Assembly (NCBI GenBank): GCA_039654915.1
Contig: CM077600.1
Span: 38,114,492-38,178,491, forward strand
DNA length: 64,000 nucleotides
Direction: 5' to 3'
Origin: Aquilaria yunnanensis
Taxonomy: Eukaryota; Streptophyta; Magnoliopsida; Malvales; Thymelaeaceae
The notes beneath the pieces are model-generated. The model worked only from the letters and a program-made list of their open reading frames with translations. It did not search any database and was not told the DNA's origin. This document shows positions 1 through 11,900 of the stretch, one piece after another. A program made the translations under genes and the position numbers. Within the stretch, counting starts at the first letter, position 1; each line of letters starts with the position of its first letter.

Positions 1-1310
1 AAAAGGGGTAAAGATAAAAAAAAAGTTAAAAAAAATCATATCAGAAAAATAAAAACAAAAGAAGAACGGAGAAAAATCAGATATACAAGAAAAGTACAAA
101 AATAAATAAGAAACATGAATGATGGAAAGATTGTGAGATAGATTGTGCAAAGAAAAGTAAATTAGCCATCGCTTAGACACCGAATAATCGGTCACTAAAA
201 CCTATTTCTTTTATAGCAATAGTATAATGATGAAAATTTATGAATCAACATAATTTGACAGGTCAAAAGCATATCGTAGTAGTATATTATAATACATTCA
301 ATGGATGAAATTTTTTTATTGACTTTCATATGGTATGTTATAGTATATTATATTAGTTCCTAATATATAATATAAGTTTTTATGGTTTTTTTTTGTTGTT
401 AATTGCGCTAAGTTACATGAATGAATGAAAAACTTAATTGGTCAAACTTCTTCAAACAGTTTAAGTCAGTCTCATTAATATATTATAGGTAGGTTAACGA
501 GATAAATACCTTTCCCAACTTGCTACTATATAGTGATCGTGCTCATAGAAATTACCTAATTTTGTATAGGTGGCAGAGAATATTTGTATGATTATAGGCA
601 AGCCAATTTTAATTCCAATTTGCACATAATTTCATTATTCTAATAAACTTAAGGTTATGTTATTTTTATTCAAGAAGATTTAGGCCAACTAGATTTTTAT
701 CAGTGGGACTAAGTTATTTATTATATATATATCATCACAAGTTAGGTTATTTTCTCATTTGAAGAGAATTTTAATTGGGTTAATCGGGTTCTATTTAAAT
801 TTATGTTCACTTATTAGGATTAGTATGATAAAAACATTTTAGTGAATTTGATAGCATAATATTGTAGAATTTGTCGAATATCTAATATAAGTTTGTATTG
901 ATTGTTTTTTTGTGTGTCTAGATTAATGTATATCATTATTAATAATACAAAAAAAAACCTATAGACAATTTTTTTTCCCAAAGATTTATATCAATTATAA
1001 TAATTTATACTGTTTAGACAGGTTGACAGGATAAAAACCTTGTCCCATGATCTTAGTACCTGTACTTTTCAAGTTTTTTTGCACTTTAAAAATGTTGAAC
1101 TCAAAATATAACATTCTTTTGGTTCATTTTATTATTTGTATTTTTTTTAAAAAATAAAACAATTATTGTAACCTTTTTTTGTTTTCATGTTTCTGACTTT
1201 TTAAATCTCGTGATAATGCTGGGTATTTAAACTAATTTATTTACTAGCTAATCACTTATTATGAATAAGTTAATGAAAAAAGAACAAGTTAACCAACAAC
1301 AATAAGTTAA
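1..1310. other. AT-rich intergenic DNA, no gene seen
   Basis: The stretch is strongly AT-rich with many homopolymer runs. I see no open reading frame with family resemblance, no RNA gene and no clear terminal repeats. It ends at the left target duplication of the inverted-repeat element that follows. Confidence 0.6.
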
Positions 1311-1402
1311 GGATAAATTGCAGCAAAAGTCCAACACTTTTAGTTGTCATTGCAAATTGATTCTCAACCTTTATTTTCTTGCTTTGGGCCCTAAACCTTT
1401 AT

Positions 1403-2374
1403 TAAGGGTGTTCATTCAACCTGGCTAACTAGTAAAACTGGTTGCCTTGAACCAAACCAAATTGATGACATTGTGGGTTAGGGTCTGGTTGGGTAGTGAA
1501 AAACATAACCCGGTCATACATACAGGGTCGGTTCGGGTAGTAAAAAGTAGAACTTGGTTAACCCACACCTACCTGCTTTTAATCTCTAATTTATGATCCT
1601 TAATTCCGTATTCCTACGCAATATATGATTGGCATGTTAGAGCACAATTGGATAACAACTAGTGGTTCATCGTAGCTGTTTTTTTTTTTAGATACTGAAT
1701 AGGCAATGTATTTTAGGGCAATTGTTGCTTGCTAATTTTGAATAGTTTCGGATTTTGAGGACTTAAATTCTGTTTGGTTAGTTTGTTGTAGTTTTGAAAG
1801 GTGTAGCCATATATGCTTCAATGAAAAAAAAGCCTAACTGACACAACTACTTTAAACACAAACCCTGCAGGCTCGAAGGGAAGAAAAAGATGACTAGTGT
1901 TGTTTTTAGTGTGCCTTATTTCAATTATTCAAACCAACTAGTGTTGGTTACTTGCTATCTGCTTCATCTATTTTTTTTTAATTATCACTATAGCACTAAA
2001 ATCAACTCTAAAAACTTAGTGAAGAAAAAAATTAAAAATTTGATGTTTGCATGTTGTAGATGACTAATTCAGGAATAGAATACACCACATTTGAAATTAT
2101 TTGGATTGAGACGTTTTTGCAAAAATTGCATTATAAAGTTAATTATTGTGTTTTACTTTATAACTATTTTGGATAAAAATTATTATCTTATAAGCGATAA
2201 TGAAAACTCAGTTATACCGAACCGACCCAAACTATTTTCTATGTGGTTTGGGTTTCCACAAGTTTTTAGGATATGCAGTTAAGATTAGGTAGTGAATTGG
2301 GCAACTTGATTAATAATACGAGTAGGGTCAGGTTGAGCTGGAACATGATCATCCCCGCCATGCAAACACCCTTA
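1403..2374. mobile_element. Non-autonomous hAT-type element
   Basis: The element starts TAAGGGTGTTCATTCAACC, and its far end read in reverse starts TAAGGGTGTTTGCATGGCGG, giving an imperfect terminal inverted repeat with 10 perfect leading bases. It is flanked by a perfect 8-bp direct repeat, ACCTTTAT, at 1395-1402 and 2375-2382, the duplication length left by hAT transposases. The 972-bp body has no transposase-like reading frame; a 63-codon frame at 2091-2282 looks fortuitous. It sits inside the larger inverted-repeat element, so it arrived later. Confidence 0.8.
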
Positions 2375-3147
2375 ACCTTTATAATTCATTGCATGTTAGT
2401 TTCTAACCTTAAAGAAATTGAATTGGTATGAAAATTTAATTTATAAAAAGGAAAAATTGATAATTGTAATAGCCCATTAGCTATCAAACAAATAATGATA
2501 CATATTAAATTTATAAGAAGACAGTTAACAAACAATTTGAATTCTAATTCATGCATATCCATCTAATATCAACTTTTAAAATTTGAATTTAAAATGCTTA
2601 GTAACTATATTCGTATAATTTAATATGTGTGTCATAATTTTTTGACAATTAATAGATCATTTAAATTATTAGCTTTTTCTCTATATAAATCGGGTTTCTA
2701 TTTCATAAGGCTAGAGGAATAAAATACAACAAAGTATAAAGGTTTGAGGCTCAGGGACATAGTTACATTAGGGCGGCGAGTGGCTGTCACCCCCTCTAGA
2801 TTTTTTAAAATTTTTTATTAGTAGTATGTAATATGATAAAAATTGTAAAAATATTAAAGTTAGGTACATATTTGTAAATTATAAAAATAACTAGGGACTT
2901 CTGCGTATTTTATCTTTTTTAAAAATTTTTAACATCAACCAGAATTAAAAACACACAGATTGCAATTCGTGAACCAACCAGCCCCTCCTGGCTTCAGTGC
3001 TCTGTCCCTCCGTTGTTTAGCAATGATGACTATGAGCTTTTCAATTTAGCTTGCCAGTGGTGACCTAGCCATCTTGAGCTTTGTCTCCCTATCGCCAACA
3101 ACACAAGCTTTTTTTGTCCATCTCTACCTCCGACTTCTAGTCCAGAG

Positions 3148-3935
3148 GCCCGGTTAGTAGAGTTAACATATCCAAGTTAACGTGTTTTTAGTTGTTGATG
3201 GGGACTTACGTGAAGAGAAAATGCTTACTACCCCCATAGTTGGCATTATTTACAACTCAAGGATAATGCTTCAATGGATTCAATGGCTCAACGGATTTAC
3301 TTCCCAGTTGTCTCCCTCTCTCGTCCTATGGTATGCCACGTTTCCGTACCAAATCTAACTCCCTCCGTACCAATTGCCTCTTTCTTGTCCTGGTCATCTA
3401 GCCACTTGTTGCATGGACCACCAAATCTAACTCACTTCGCCATCGATCAAGCGTGACGGAGATAGTGGATGAGATAATGCAAAGCTACAATGTGCGAGAC
3501 AGAGAGGGCATTGGTGAGATAGTGTAAAATGATCGAAAGAGCAGCGTTTGATGGAAGAAAATGGAGATAGTGGACGAGACGATAAGAAGAGCCGATTTCT
3601 TGTAGAATGGGCATTGGTGAGACGAATTGGAGGCGCTATTGTGTGTAAGATGGATAAGAGAAGCTATTGTGCGAGCGGATCGGAAGAGGAGCAAACGACG
3701 TGAACAGAGGAGGAAACAAGTCGGATTCAGCTTGTGGCCATCTCGATTGGCGACAAACATGGTGGCGCGATTAGCTCTTTCACGGCGAGCTTAGCTCTAG
3801 TCAAAGGATGTAAAAAAGTTGAACATAAAGGGTGTTATATGAACAAAAAATAGGACCCCACAGCATGGCCCACCTAGAAACGCAAAAAATGTGTTAACTT
3901 GTCTAAATTAATTACGGCCGAACAGGCTGTGAGTT
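3148..3935. repeat. Internal inverted repeat pair inside the composite element
   Basis: The sequence around 3150-3190 (containing CCAAGTTAACGTG) reappears inverted around 3890-3925 (rc contains ACAAGTTAACACA), with matching flanks on both sides. The enclosed DNA is richer in G+C than its surroundings and has only short frames. It could be a separate Mutator-like insertion or an internal part of the 1311-4823 element. I found no target duplication. Confidence 0.35.
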
Positions 3936-4977
3936 TTTTGAGAAAGTGCCCCTATGTCTGGCAATTGAGTCGCAATAAAGGTTGTGCATTTTTTCAATTT
4001 TCCTTTATTTTTCTTTAATTCTTTGTTTTTTTATCAATTGCTCTCTCAAATTTAAAAATAAAGTGCATTAAATCAATCAATAGTGAAGCTAAGATCCTAT
4101 GTTTCCAGTTTCGGGTTTTATAGCTCATTTGTTCTTGAAATTGAATCTTCATTGTTCAACAGCTTGTTCACTATTTTGCTTAAAAAATAAGAATTATGAA
4201 ACATTGTGTATTGTGTTTAACATTTATGTGATTGACTTGTTTGCATATGTTGTTGGAGAACATGTGAAGAAACATAGACAAAAGTTAGTATTAATTACAA
4301 ACAAATTTATCATTATAATTTTTTTACATAATTTTAGGATGATTTAAATCCAATTGCCTTGTGATTCCTAAATCATCATGATAAAAATTTTCTTTTCATT
4401 GTTATTCTTGTCTGATTTTTCATAATAAGTAGAAGAGTAAGTTTGAGAATATTTATTGTTGTTCTTAAGTAAATTAGTTAAAGGATATAGAAATTTCTCC
4501 TATTTTATGATTGTAGAGACTTTCATTTTGGATTCTATACTTGATAATTTTAGGAATTTAAAGGAGTGTTGTGTTAAATTTTGAACTAAATTATTGTAGA
4601 CATTCAAATTTTATGAGTGTATATATTACATTATTTGATGTTTTGTATTATTGATTATAAGTTTATACTTATTAACAACCCACCAACACTCATGCTTTGG
4701 TTCACCCCTTTTTGCCAGGATTCCTGGCTACGTCCTTATTGGGACTGATATAGGATGTAATGAAGGTTGGGGACTAATTTACAACATGAATAAAAGGTTT
4801 GAGACTTTTGGTGAAATTTACCCAAGTTAAATATGAAAAGTAACTTTTATTTCTCAAAATATTTCTAAGCTAATAAATTGTGAAATATCAATCGTCTAAG
4901 AAAACCTGTAGAATCCTATCCCAAACAAGTGATGACAAACATGTGGTAAGTATAATTTCATATTTAACATAAAACAC

Positions 4978-5005
4978 ACACCCCCCCCCCCCCCCCCCAC
5001 CCACA
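4978..5005. repeat. Poly-C tract
   Basis: A run of about 18 cytosines follows a short CA repeat, with CCCACCCACAC after it. It is a simple-sequence tract in intergenic DNA, and its length may be affected by sequencing error. Confidence 0.8.
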
Positions 5006-5088
5006 CAGAGCTAGCTATATTTGAAAAATAACGGTATAGTATTTGATACGTCACTTTTGAAAGCATTTTTCAATGTCGTTTATTTATT

Positions 5089-5536
5089 GGATAATTATAA
5101 TTTACCTCCTAAAGTTTAGTTGGAATTACATTTTGCCTCATTCTGTTTCAGAAATTTACACTTTGCCTCTGCCTTTTTAATGCAGATCGACAGTAACTTT
5201 TGAAATCTTAATTTAGATATTACGGTAACCATATTTGAGTAATTTCAATTTATATGACATTTTTTTATAGTTAATAAAAATTTTAAATTATCTATTTTTT
5301 CTTTCTATATTTCTTTCTATTTTTAAAAAAATATTTTTTAAATGTCAAATAATTATAAAAAAGTACTATATAGATTAAAATTACTTGAAGATAACAACTG
5401 CACAGTCTAAATTAAGATTTTAGAAGTTGCTATTAGATTGTATTAAAAATTCAAGGAGTAAAGTGTATATTTTTTAAACAGGAGGGGGAAAAATATAATT
5501 TCATATACACATCAGGGGACAAATTGTAACTAACCC
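5089..5536. mobile_element. Mutator-type MITE, copy 1
   Basis: The left end reads GGATAATTATAATTTACCTCC and the right end in reverse reads GGGTTAGTTACAATTTGTCC, a long imperfect inverted repeat. The direct repeat TTTATTTATT occurs at 5079-5088 and 5537-5546. There is no coding capacity. Its inner arm at about 5188 (CGACAGTAACTTTTGAAATC) also occurs in related form in the elements at 21577-22039 and 32665-33239, which makes the three one family. Confidence 0.75.
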
Positions 5537-6768
5537 TTTATTTATTGCCTAATATTATTTTGTATAATGTTAATATTACATTCTTTCCAAAATGCATACT
5601 ATTTTTTGCTTTTATGTAGATATCATAGATGTTGTATTATATAAGCATATATGACACATTTCTCCAAGGATTTAGTACAAGTACAACAATTAGTATTTAT
5701 AGATTTTAGGAAAAAGAATGATAAATTTGAAAAAAAAAGCATAATTATGAAAACATTAAAAAATGTTAGGATACAAAAGAATTTGAAAAAATGACAAATT
5801 TTTATTTTTTGTAATAATAATAAGAAGAGAGAACAAGGAAACGAGAAATAATTCAACAAACTAAGTGACAAAATCTTCGACAATGAAGATTAAGTCAAAC
5901 CAGAAACCTTCAACGTTTGAAAGAACCTCATTCCGCCATCAACTCGTCTGACTGGTACGAAACCATGCCTAACTTTTGCTTTCCATCAAATTGCAGTTGT
6001 TAAGAGAGACATCTATTAAACGCCCTTGGTGTCTCTTTGCAAACAACCAATTGTTTGTACAACAAGCTCGCTTGCTTCTAATAGTGGTGTGCAAATGGTT
6101 GGATTCTCCATGAAAAATCAATCTCTTACTATGATCACCTGAACTAGTAGTAAGCTTGGTGATGTGGTTGTTACATTTGATCGGTTACATCTTACCCTTG
6201 ATTTCTTGTGCAACTTGATAGGAGGAGAGACACTTGAATCCTTGTGCTCAGTGGAGGGAGTAAGGGGCTCAAAGTCACCAACATCCTAGGGTCTTTTGGT
6301 CTGTCGCAGAACCTGGGTGGTTGAGAGAGGTAAGAATCTTTGCATTTAGCAAGGGAAAAACTTAATTTAGGAACATTGTTTAGTTGAGAATTTCCTTTCG
6401 TACGATTAGGATTATTCAACTTTCTTTTTCCATGACTTAATGGATGAGTTAGAAGAGTTAGATGCCGGATCTAATTCATCTTCAAGGGCCTAAGAGTTAG
6501 AGGAAAGAATATTGGTTGTTGGCATTGATACTGTGAGAAATCCTAATTGAAGTGCAATACTACCAAGTTTCATGCAAACTAGCCGCTGTGATTGCTTAGA
6601 TATGAATTTTTGTATTAAACTGGATAACTAGCCGCTTTGATTGCCTAGCAAGTTGAACTAATTTTTGTTGCCCTAGCTACTATTTGGGCATAGTTTTTTG
6701 TTCAGAGTGTTTTGTTTGTTTTCATGAACAACATTGTGCTAAGGGAAGGGGTAGTTATTGGTCTGAAA
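5537..6768. other. Intergenic DNA; may include a long terminal repeat
   Basis: No gene is supported here. The part just upstream of the retrotransposon primer binding site at 6771 could be the 5' long terminal repeat of that element, but I could not find a second copy to fix its limits. A short near-duplicate motif, AACTAGCCGCTGTGATTGC and a variant, occurs at about 6579 and 6627. Confidence 0.4.
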
Positions 6769-6770
6769 GA

Positions 6771-6782
6771 TGGTATCAGAGC
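6771..6782 (+). other. Retrotransposon primer binding site (initiator-tRNA-Met type)
   Basis: TGGTATCAGAGC is the plant LTR-retrotransposon primer binding site complementary to the 3' end of initiator tRNA-Met. A decayed gag follows on the same strand, which supports the assignment. Confidence 0.75.
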
Positions 6783-7862
6783 AAGTTAAATACAAAATAG
6801 AATAGCTTCCTCAGTAGATAAAGAGTCATGTAGTAAGAGTGAAGTTTTTTGCTTGTGTGTGAAGGAAATATGACTAGAAGAAGACATTAAGAAGAAGAAT
6901 AGGGACATGAATATGGGGCTGAGCTTCCTAGAAAGGATAGGCAAAAAGTATCTTATGGCTAGAAAGCCACTTTTCATGACCAGGTGGGTCATGAAGCTAG
7001 AGGAAACGTTGTAGGACAAAGTAGAAACCCTCAAGAGATAATGGAGGATATGATGGTATTCATGTAAGTTGACATAGCACAAATGACATTTAGCAAGCAA
7101 GCTCTATTGTAAGACTAGATACTAGTAAGCTAACCAAGGGAAAGAGCTGGAGTAAAAGTACTAGAAGGACAACAATAGAATGGGAATAAATGAGCACAAG
7201 AAGAAAACCAGGGAAGTAGGGGTGACCCATTTTAGAATATGAGCACAATAAAGATATGAGACATCTAAGTGCTAGGAGAGTCAAATAAGAGATAAGACAA
7301 GAGGAAAGGTACCAGGTAGAAGTTAGTGAAAACTTGCCTAAAAAACATTCTAGAGAGATGAATGAATGGCATGAGGAAGATCAAGGTGCTAGGAGAGGGA
7401 GGTATATGGAAAAACATAGAGAGCATAGAGGAGAGAGAAGAAAGAAAAGAAGGGGAATTGAAGGAGGGGCAACTAAAAAGGTTCCTAAACCTGAACCCAC
7501 CTACATTTAAGGATGATGAAGGACTAGATAAGGTTGAGCATAGTAGTAGTAGCTAGAAAAGGTCTTTGAAAGGGTGAACCCAACCTCTATATAGAAGGTG
7601 TAATGCTAAGTTGTGGTGGAGAACAACTTAGAGAAGCTTTTATGCCATAATGGAAAGAACATAGAGAAAGATCTAGGAACATCATGTTGGCTGAGTTTCT
7701 TGAAGCCCTTTAAAGCCAATATGTAAGTAATGCCATCAAGGACCAAAAGCAGATAGAGTTATGGAGTTTGATTAATTGGTTTATGGCAGCATGTCTATGG
7801 CTCAATATGAGCACAAATTTAGTTCATTAATTAGATATGCTCCCCAGTATAATGGATGATTT
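6783..7862 (+). pseudogene. Decayed Ty3/gypsy-type gag fragment
   Basis: Reading across frames after the primer binding site gives two conserved gag stretches. FLNLNPPTFKDDEGLDKVEH (about 7479-7540) resembles the PPxFxG region that opens the retrotransposon gag domain. GSMSMAQYEHKFSSLIRYAP (about 7785-7845) resembles the GxMSVxQYExKFxxLxRYAP block. The reading frame between them is broken by stops and shifts. I see no protease, reverse transcriptase, RNase H or integrase downstream, so the element is truncated. In an intact element this protein forms the virus-like particle for reverse transcription; here it is not functional. Confidence 0.65.
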
Positions 7863-8392
7863 GTTTATATTTATAAATATTTTCTATATACTTCTTCTAA
7901 ATTGGTGCTTAATTAGTTTATATTTCATTTTCAAGTTATATTTCAGCTCTAATTAGGCTAGGAAGGATGTTGCTAAAGTTTAGGAGTTGAATTGTAAGTT
8001 TTGGTAAAATTTGGAGAAAACAAGGCTTTCTACATGTCTATGTCAAACCAAACACGCCTGTGTTTATGCCAAACACAATTATTTCAGCATCACACCCATG
8101 ATCCAAATCATGTCATTAAATGTTTATGATTTTTATGTTCCAGATGGGGAACAAGGCTTTGAACATAGTCACGTCATAAATGGTGTTTGCCTGGTTCTAG
8201 GGTTTTATAAAGTTATTTTGGTACAATAGAAAATATATGAGAAAATGAGGCAAAAATACAAAGGAAAATAGTTTAGTTCTTAGAGGAAAAGGCTGTTGAA
8301 TGTGGTTTTAGGATTCATTAAGGAAAAGGGGTTATCTGATTCAAAGAATTTGATCCCCTATGTAAAGGATTTCCATACTTGAGGTAGATGAC
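7863..8392. other. Spacer, nothing recognised
   Basis: AT-rich DNA with only short frames. It may include the eroded 3' part of the gag-containing retrotransposon. Confidence 0.4.
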
Positions 8393-8920
8393 TCACTTTT
8401 TCTCTAGTAAAAAAGGCAACCACCGTTCAAGACCAGGGGAGGAGTACACCATCATTTCTAGCTTATAGGCTTGTAAAAGCTTGGAAATATCAATAGGGCC
8501 TAACGAGTTTTGATGAAGTAAATTTACAGTTTGAAAAGATTTTAATTTGGACATATCTAGTTCTTGTTTGAGGCATTGATTTTTGCACTCCAAATCTGCT
8601 AATTTCTATTCTAGGTTGTAAACTTGAAGTAAATGCTTTTTTTTGGTTTTTTCTAAATCGAGCAAGACACTTAGTTTTTGGTTCTCCAACTCTTTAATGA
8701 GGTTCTCAGCTTCTTGTGCTTTAACCTTTTGCTCTTTTTGTAGCTCATCCAACTAAGCTTTAAGGTTTTTTATATCATCTTTAACCAATGAGATTGTTGA
8801 TTTATCAACTTGATTGGTAAGAGATTTCAGAGCTTGAGGGGAATGTTCCTTCATAATTTTTAGGAAAATGGTCTGAAATGATGGTAAAGGATTGACAAAA
8901 CTAGGATTACTGACAAATTT
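8393..8920 (-). pseudogene. Coiled-coil protein remnant, possibly retroelement-derived
   Basis: On the minus strand one frame reads through about 170 codons of charged, leucine-spaced coiled-coil sequence, for example LDELQKEQKVKAQEAENLIK. It is interrupted by two in-frame stops, near 8757 and near 8610. It ends with a proline- and leucine-containing tail at 8393. Upstream, to about 9180, further fragments in shifted frames look like eroded coding DNA. I do not recognise the family. Coiled-coil gag-like proteins of plant retroelements are a possible source, but this is a guess. It is not a working gene as it stands. Confidence 0.4.
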
Positions 8921-11900
8921 TTTTTATGGTGACGCGTAACTTGTTGAGACACTCTTCTTGAAAAAAAAAATTTTAGTTCAACCAAGAATTGACATCAAGG
9001 GGCTCATTTAACCTCATCCTCAATAGCAAATGAGACAAAATATCAAGAGCCTTCCACAACCAACAAAATTTTGGAAGATGACACAAACTCTCATCTACAT
9101 CTTGTTGGGCAAATTGAGAATTAAAAGGCTTCTATTGTTTTTGTTTAGAATCAGTTGACTGAGGGAAACCTTGCCACTTTTGTTGATAAGAACCCTTTCT
9201 TGATCCCAAAAATTTTTAACCCTGTAGAAATAGGACAAAGACACAAAAAACACAAAGAAAATATCCAAAATGATGGAAAAACACTGTATGGTTACACCAA
9301 TAGAGCAAGACACCACCCCAAGTGTCAAAAAAAATTCAACGAAAAATAATTTGAAAGGCAAACCACAAAATTAAAGAGTTAAGGAACCAAATGTTTTGAA
9401 AATTAACATCAAAATGACAAGAATCAAAGCTGTTAAGCCAAAGACAATATAGCAAAAGGAACTGCAACAACAATAAGATCTAAAAAGAAGGAAAACAAAC
9501 CAATGATGAAGACAATATTGACCAAACATAACATAAACCAAAGGGAAGAAACACACAACAGCACCAAAGGTTTAACAAACGAAGAACTAAAATGAAAAGA
9601 CCAAGGAAAATCATCAACAATCAGGAAATTTTAGAACACTGGAGAGGGTAAACAAGAATAAGAAACAGGAATCCTAAAAGGTAAAAGAAGCTAAAGAAGC
9701 AATACCTCATACCCCAATGCCACAAACTAGAATTAGGCAAAAGACTATCATTTAAGATTAACCAATAAACGAAAATGATGAAGGACAGAACTAATAGAAT
9801 GGATAAAGAAATTGGAAATAGAAAACAACAGAGAAAACGATAGATAATAGGAAAATTAGAAATTAGGATTCAAAATAGACTTAGGGATTTAGAAAAAGAA
9901 AAATAAGAAAATTGAAAGTGGGATAAAGGAAACTTAACAGGAGAAGCTTAATCAACAACAGTATATGAGCAAGTTATAGTCCACCTCACTTGTTTTGCTC
10001 ATGCTTTGGTAAAAAATGATAGATTTAAATGTCTAATGTTAAATGTGATGTAGTATCTAAAGCATAAGATGCACCATTTGATGGCATAAATAGATCCCTA
10101 GCTAGGCCGCCTAGGAGGTTAAGACTCTGTGTATTAGCTAGCACCATATTAGCTATATGGAATTATAGGCTTAAGTTGTCTCTGGGCCCGATTTGCAATT
10201 CTTTGTTTGTCTTCCAATCTTCAAACTTGTTGGCCACCAAGGCTGCAGTATTGGGCTTGCCATTGTATAATACCCTAGTTGAATTATTAGACCAATTAAT
10301 TCCTGTAGGCTCAAATATTTCAAAGCCTTTATGTGTTTTATTCTACTCTATCTGTCCTAAAATTATTGCAATAAATTTTATTTTAGGTACTTCTATGTCT
10401 TTGTAATATTTTTATATTTAATGTACTATTTTAAAATACTATCCCTAAAACTACCATTTCAGTATTTACTTTTGTCAACTTTTTTTTATTTATGTGTAAA
10501 ATGTTAAAGACAAAAATGGAAACAACGCGTAAACTTTTTCTAATTTCTTTACCTTTGTACCAAACTAAAGGACTCAATAGATATGTGTTGGAAAGAATAC
10601 ATGTTTTTACTGGTATAGCACATAATGTAGTTTCATTATGGCCCTAGTTTTAGATTTTATTTATTATCTTTTCTCATTCTACATTAGTCTCCATATATAT
10701 ATGGATATTTGTACTTTATTTTGATTTATTTTAGTCTATATTTTTTGGGTGCTTAGTAGTTTAATTTAGATGGAGGTTCACCTCATTAACCTTGTTACGT
10801 TCGATATGTTTTTTATGTGTGACAATGCAAGCCATTTGGATAAACTTTTCTTGTTGTTTTTCTTTTCTAAAAAAGTATACCATTGATTGTGGATGTTGTA
10901 CGACATATTATTAATCAGAATACATTTTTAATTTTTTTTTGTATGAAAACACAAAAACTAGTAAACTCAATTTGATGTTTTACAATGGAAAATATTGATA
11001 TGTAAAATATGACCTAATGTCAAATTACATAATTAAAAGTCTAGTTAGTTGACTTTTACTATATTCTTTCTTGCACATAGATACACATACAAACACAAAC
11101 ACACACATACACTTGACTAATCAAATTTATCTATACGTCCATGGTTAGCATAATCTTCATTACACAACTAGTACAATTTAAAATCTGCATTATGAGGTCA
11201 CCAAAGTTAGATGAGGCAAAGTAAATCCTAGTAAGAATATTTATTTAGCATCAAAGGACTCTTCTAGAGAAATGTCTTCCTGATTTCCATCTTGTTTGCT
11301 CCTACCTCTGTTAATGAATTTGTAATTTGAAACATGTGCTCACCTTGACATGGTGTTAAATTATGAAGATAACCTTATAATATTATGAGCTTGTACACTA
11401 CACATAACTTAATGGCTAGAGGGGAGAACTAAAGTTAGGGCAGTCAACTAGGATTACAATGGTGAACAACAAAGTTTAGGGGGCATTTAAATAAGCAAAC
11501 AAAGTTAAAGTAGTACAAAATAGGTAAGTGTGTTAAAATGGGGTTTTGGAGATGCTCACTATTCATTATCTCCTACCTCCAAGCCCCTATCCCTCCCTTG
11601 ACATCCATGGATAATGCTTCAAAGCTTCTATTCTTGCCATCTTTTGATGGAAATTGAAGCTCTCAAGGGTAATCAACAAAGCTCAAACTAAGATTTTGGA
11701 GATTGAAGTGGTTAGTGGGTATTTTAAGGGTTTGAAGCTCAAAATCAAAGTGTGGTCTAAGTCACTAGCTTAGTTTTTATTATTGATTGTTTGGGTAAGT
11801 GGAATTGGTCTTGCTTTAGCTAATTTAGGTTAACATGGTTAAGGATTAAGATTGAGGATTTAGCTTGTAACCTTAAGAACACCTTAGAAGTGCTGTATGG

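Larger units (their letters stand above)
1311..4823. mobile_element. Mutator-type inverted-repeat element, itself invaded by other elements
   Basis: The left end begins GGATAAATTGCAGCAAAAGT. The reverse complement of the right end begins GGGTAAATTTCACCAAAAGT, so the termini are inverted repeats. AAGTTAA lies immediately outside both ends (1304-1310 and 4824-4830), a 7-bp match where a Mutator element should leave 9 bp. The interior has no transposase that I can read. It contains a hAT-type insertion (1403-2374), a further inverted pair near 3148-3935, and a patch at 2700-2765 that again resembles the terminal repeat in reverse, so several rounds of insertion are likely. The outer boundaries are reasonably supported; the internal structure is not resolved. 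Confidence 0.5.
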
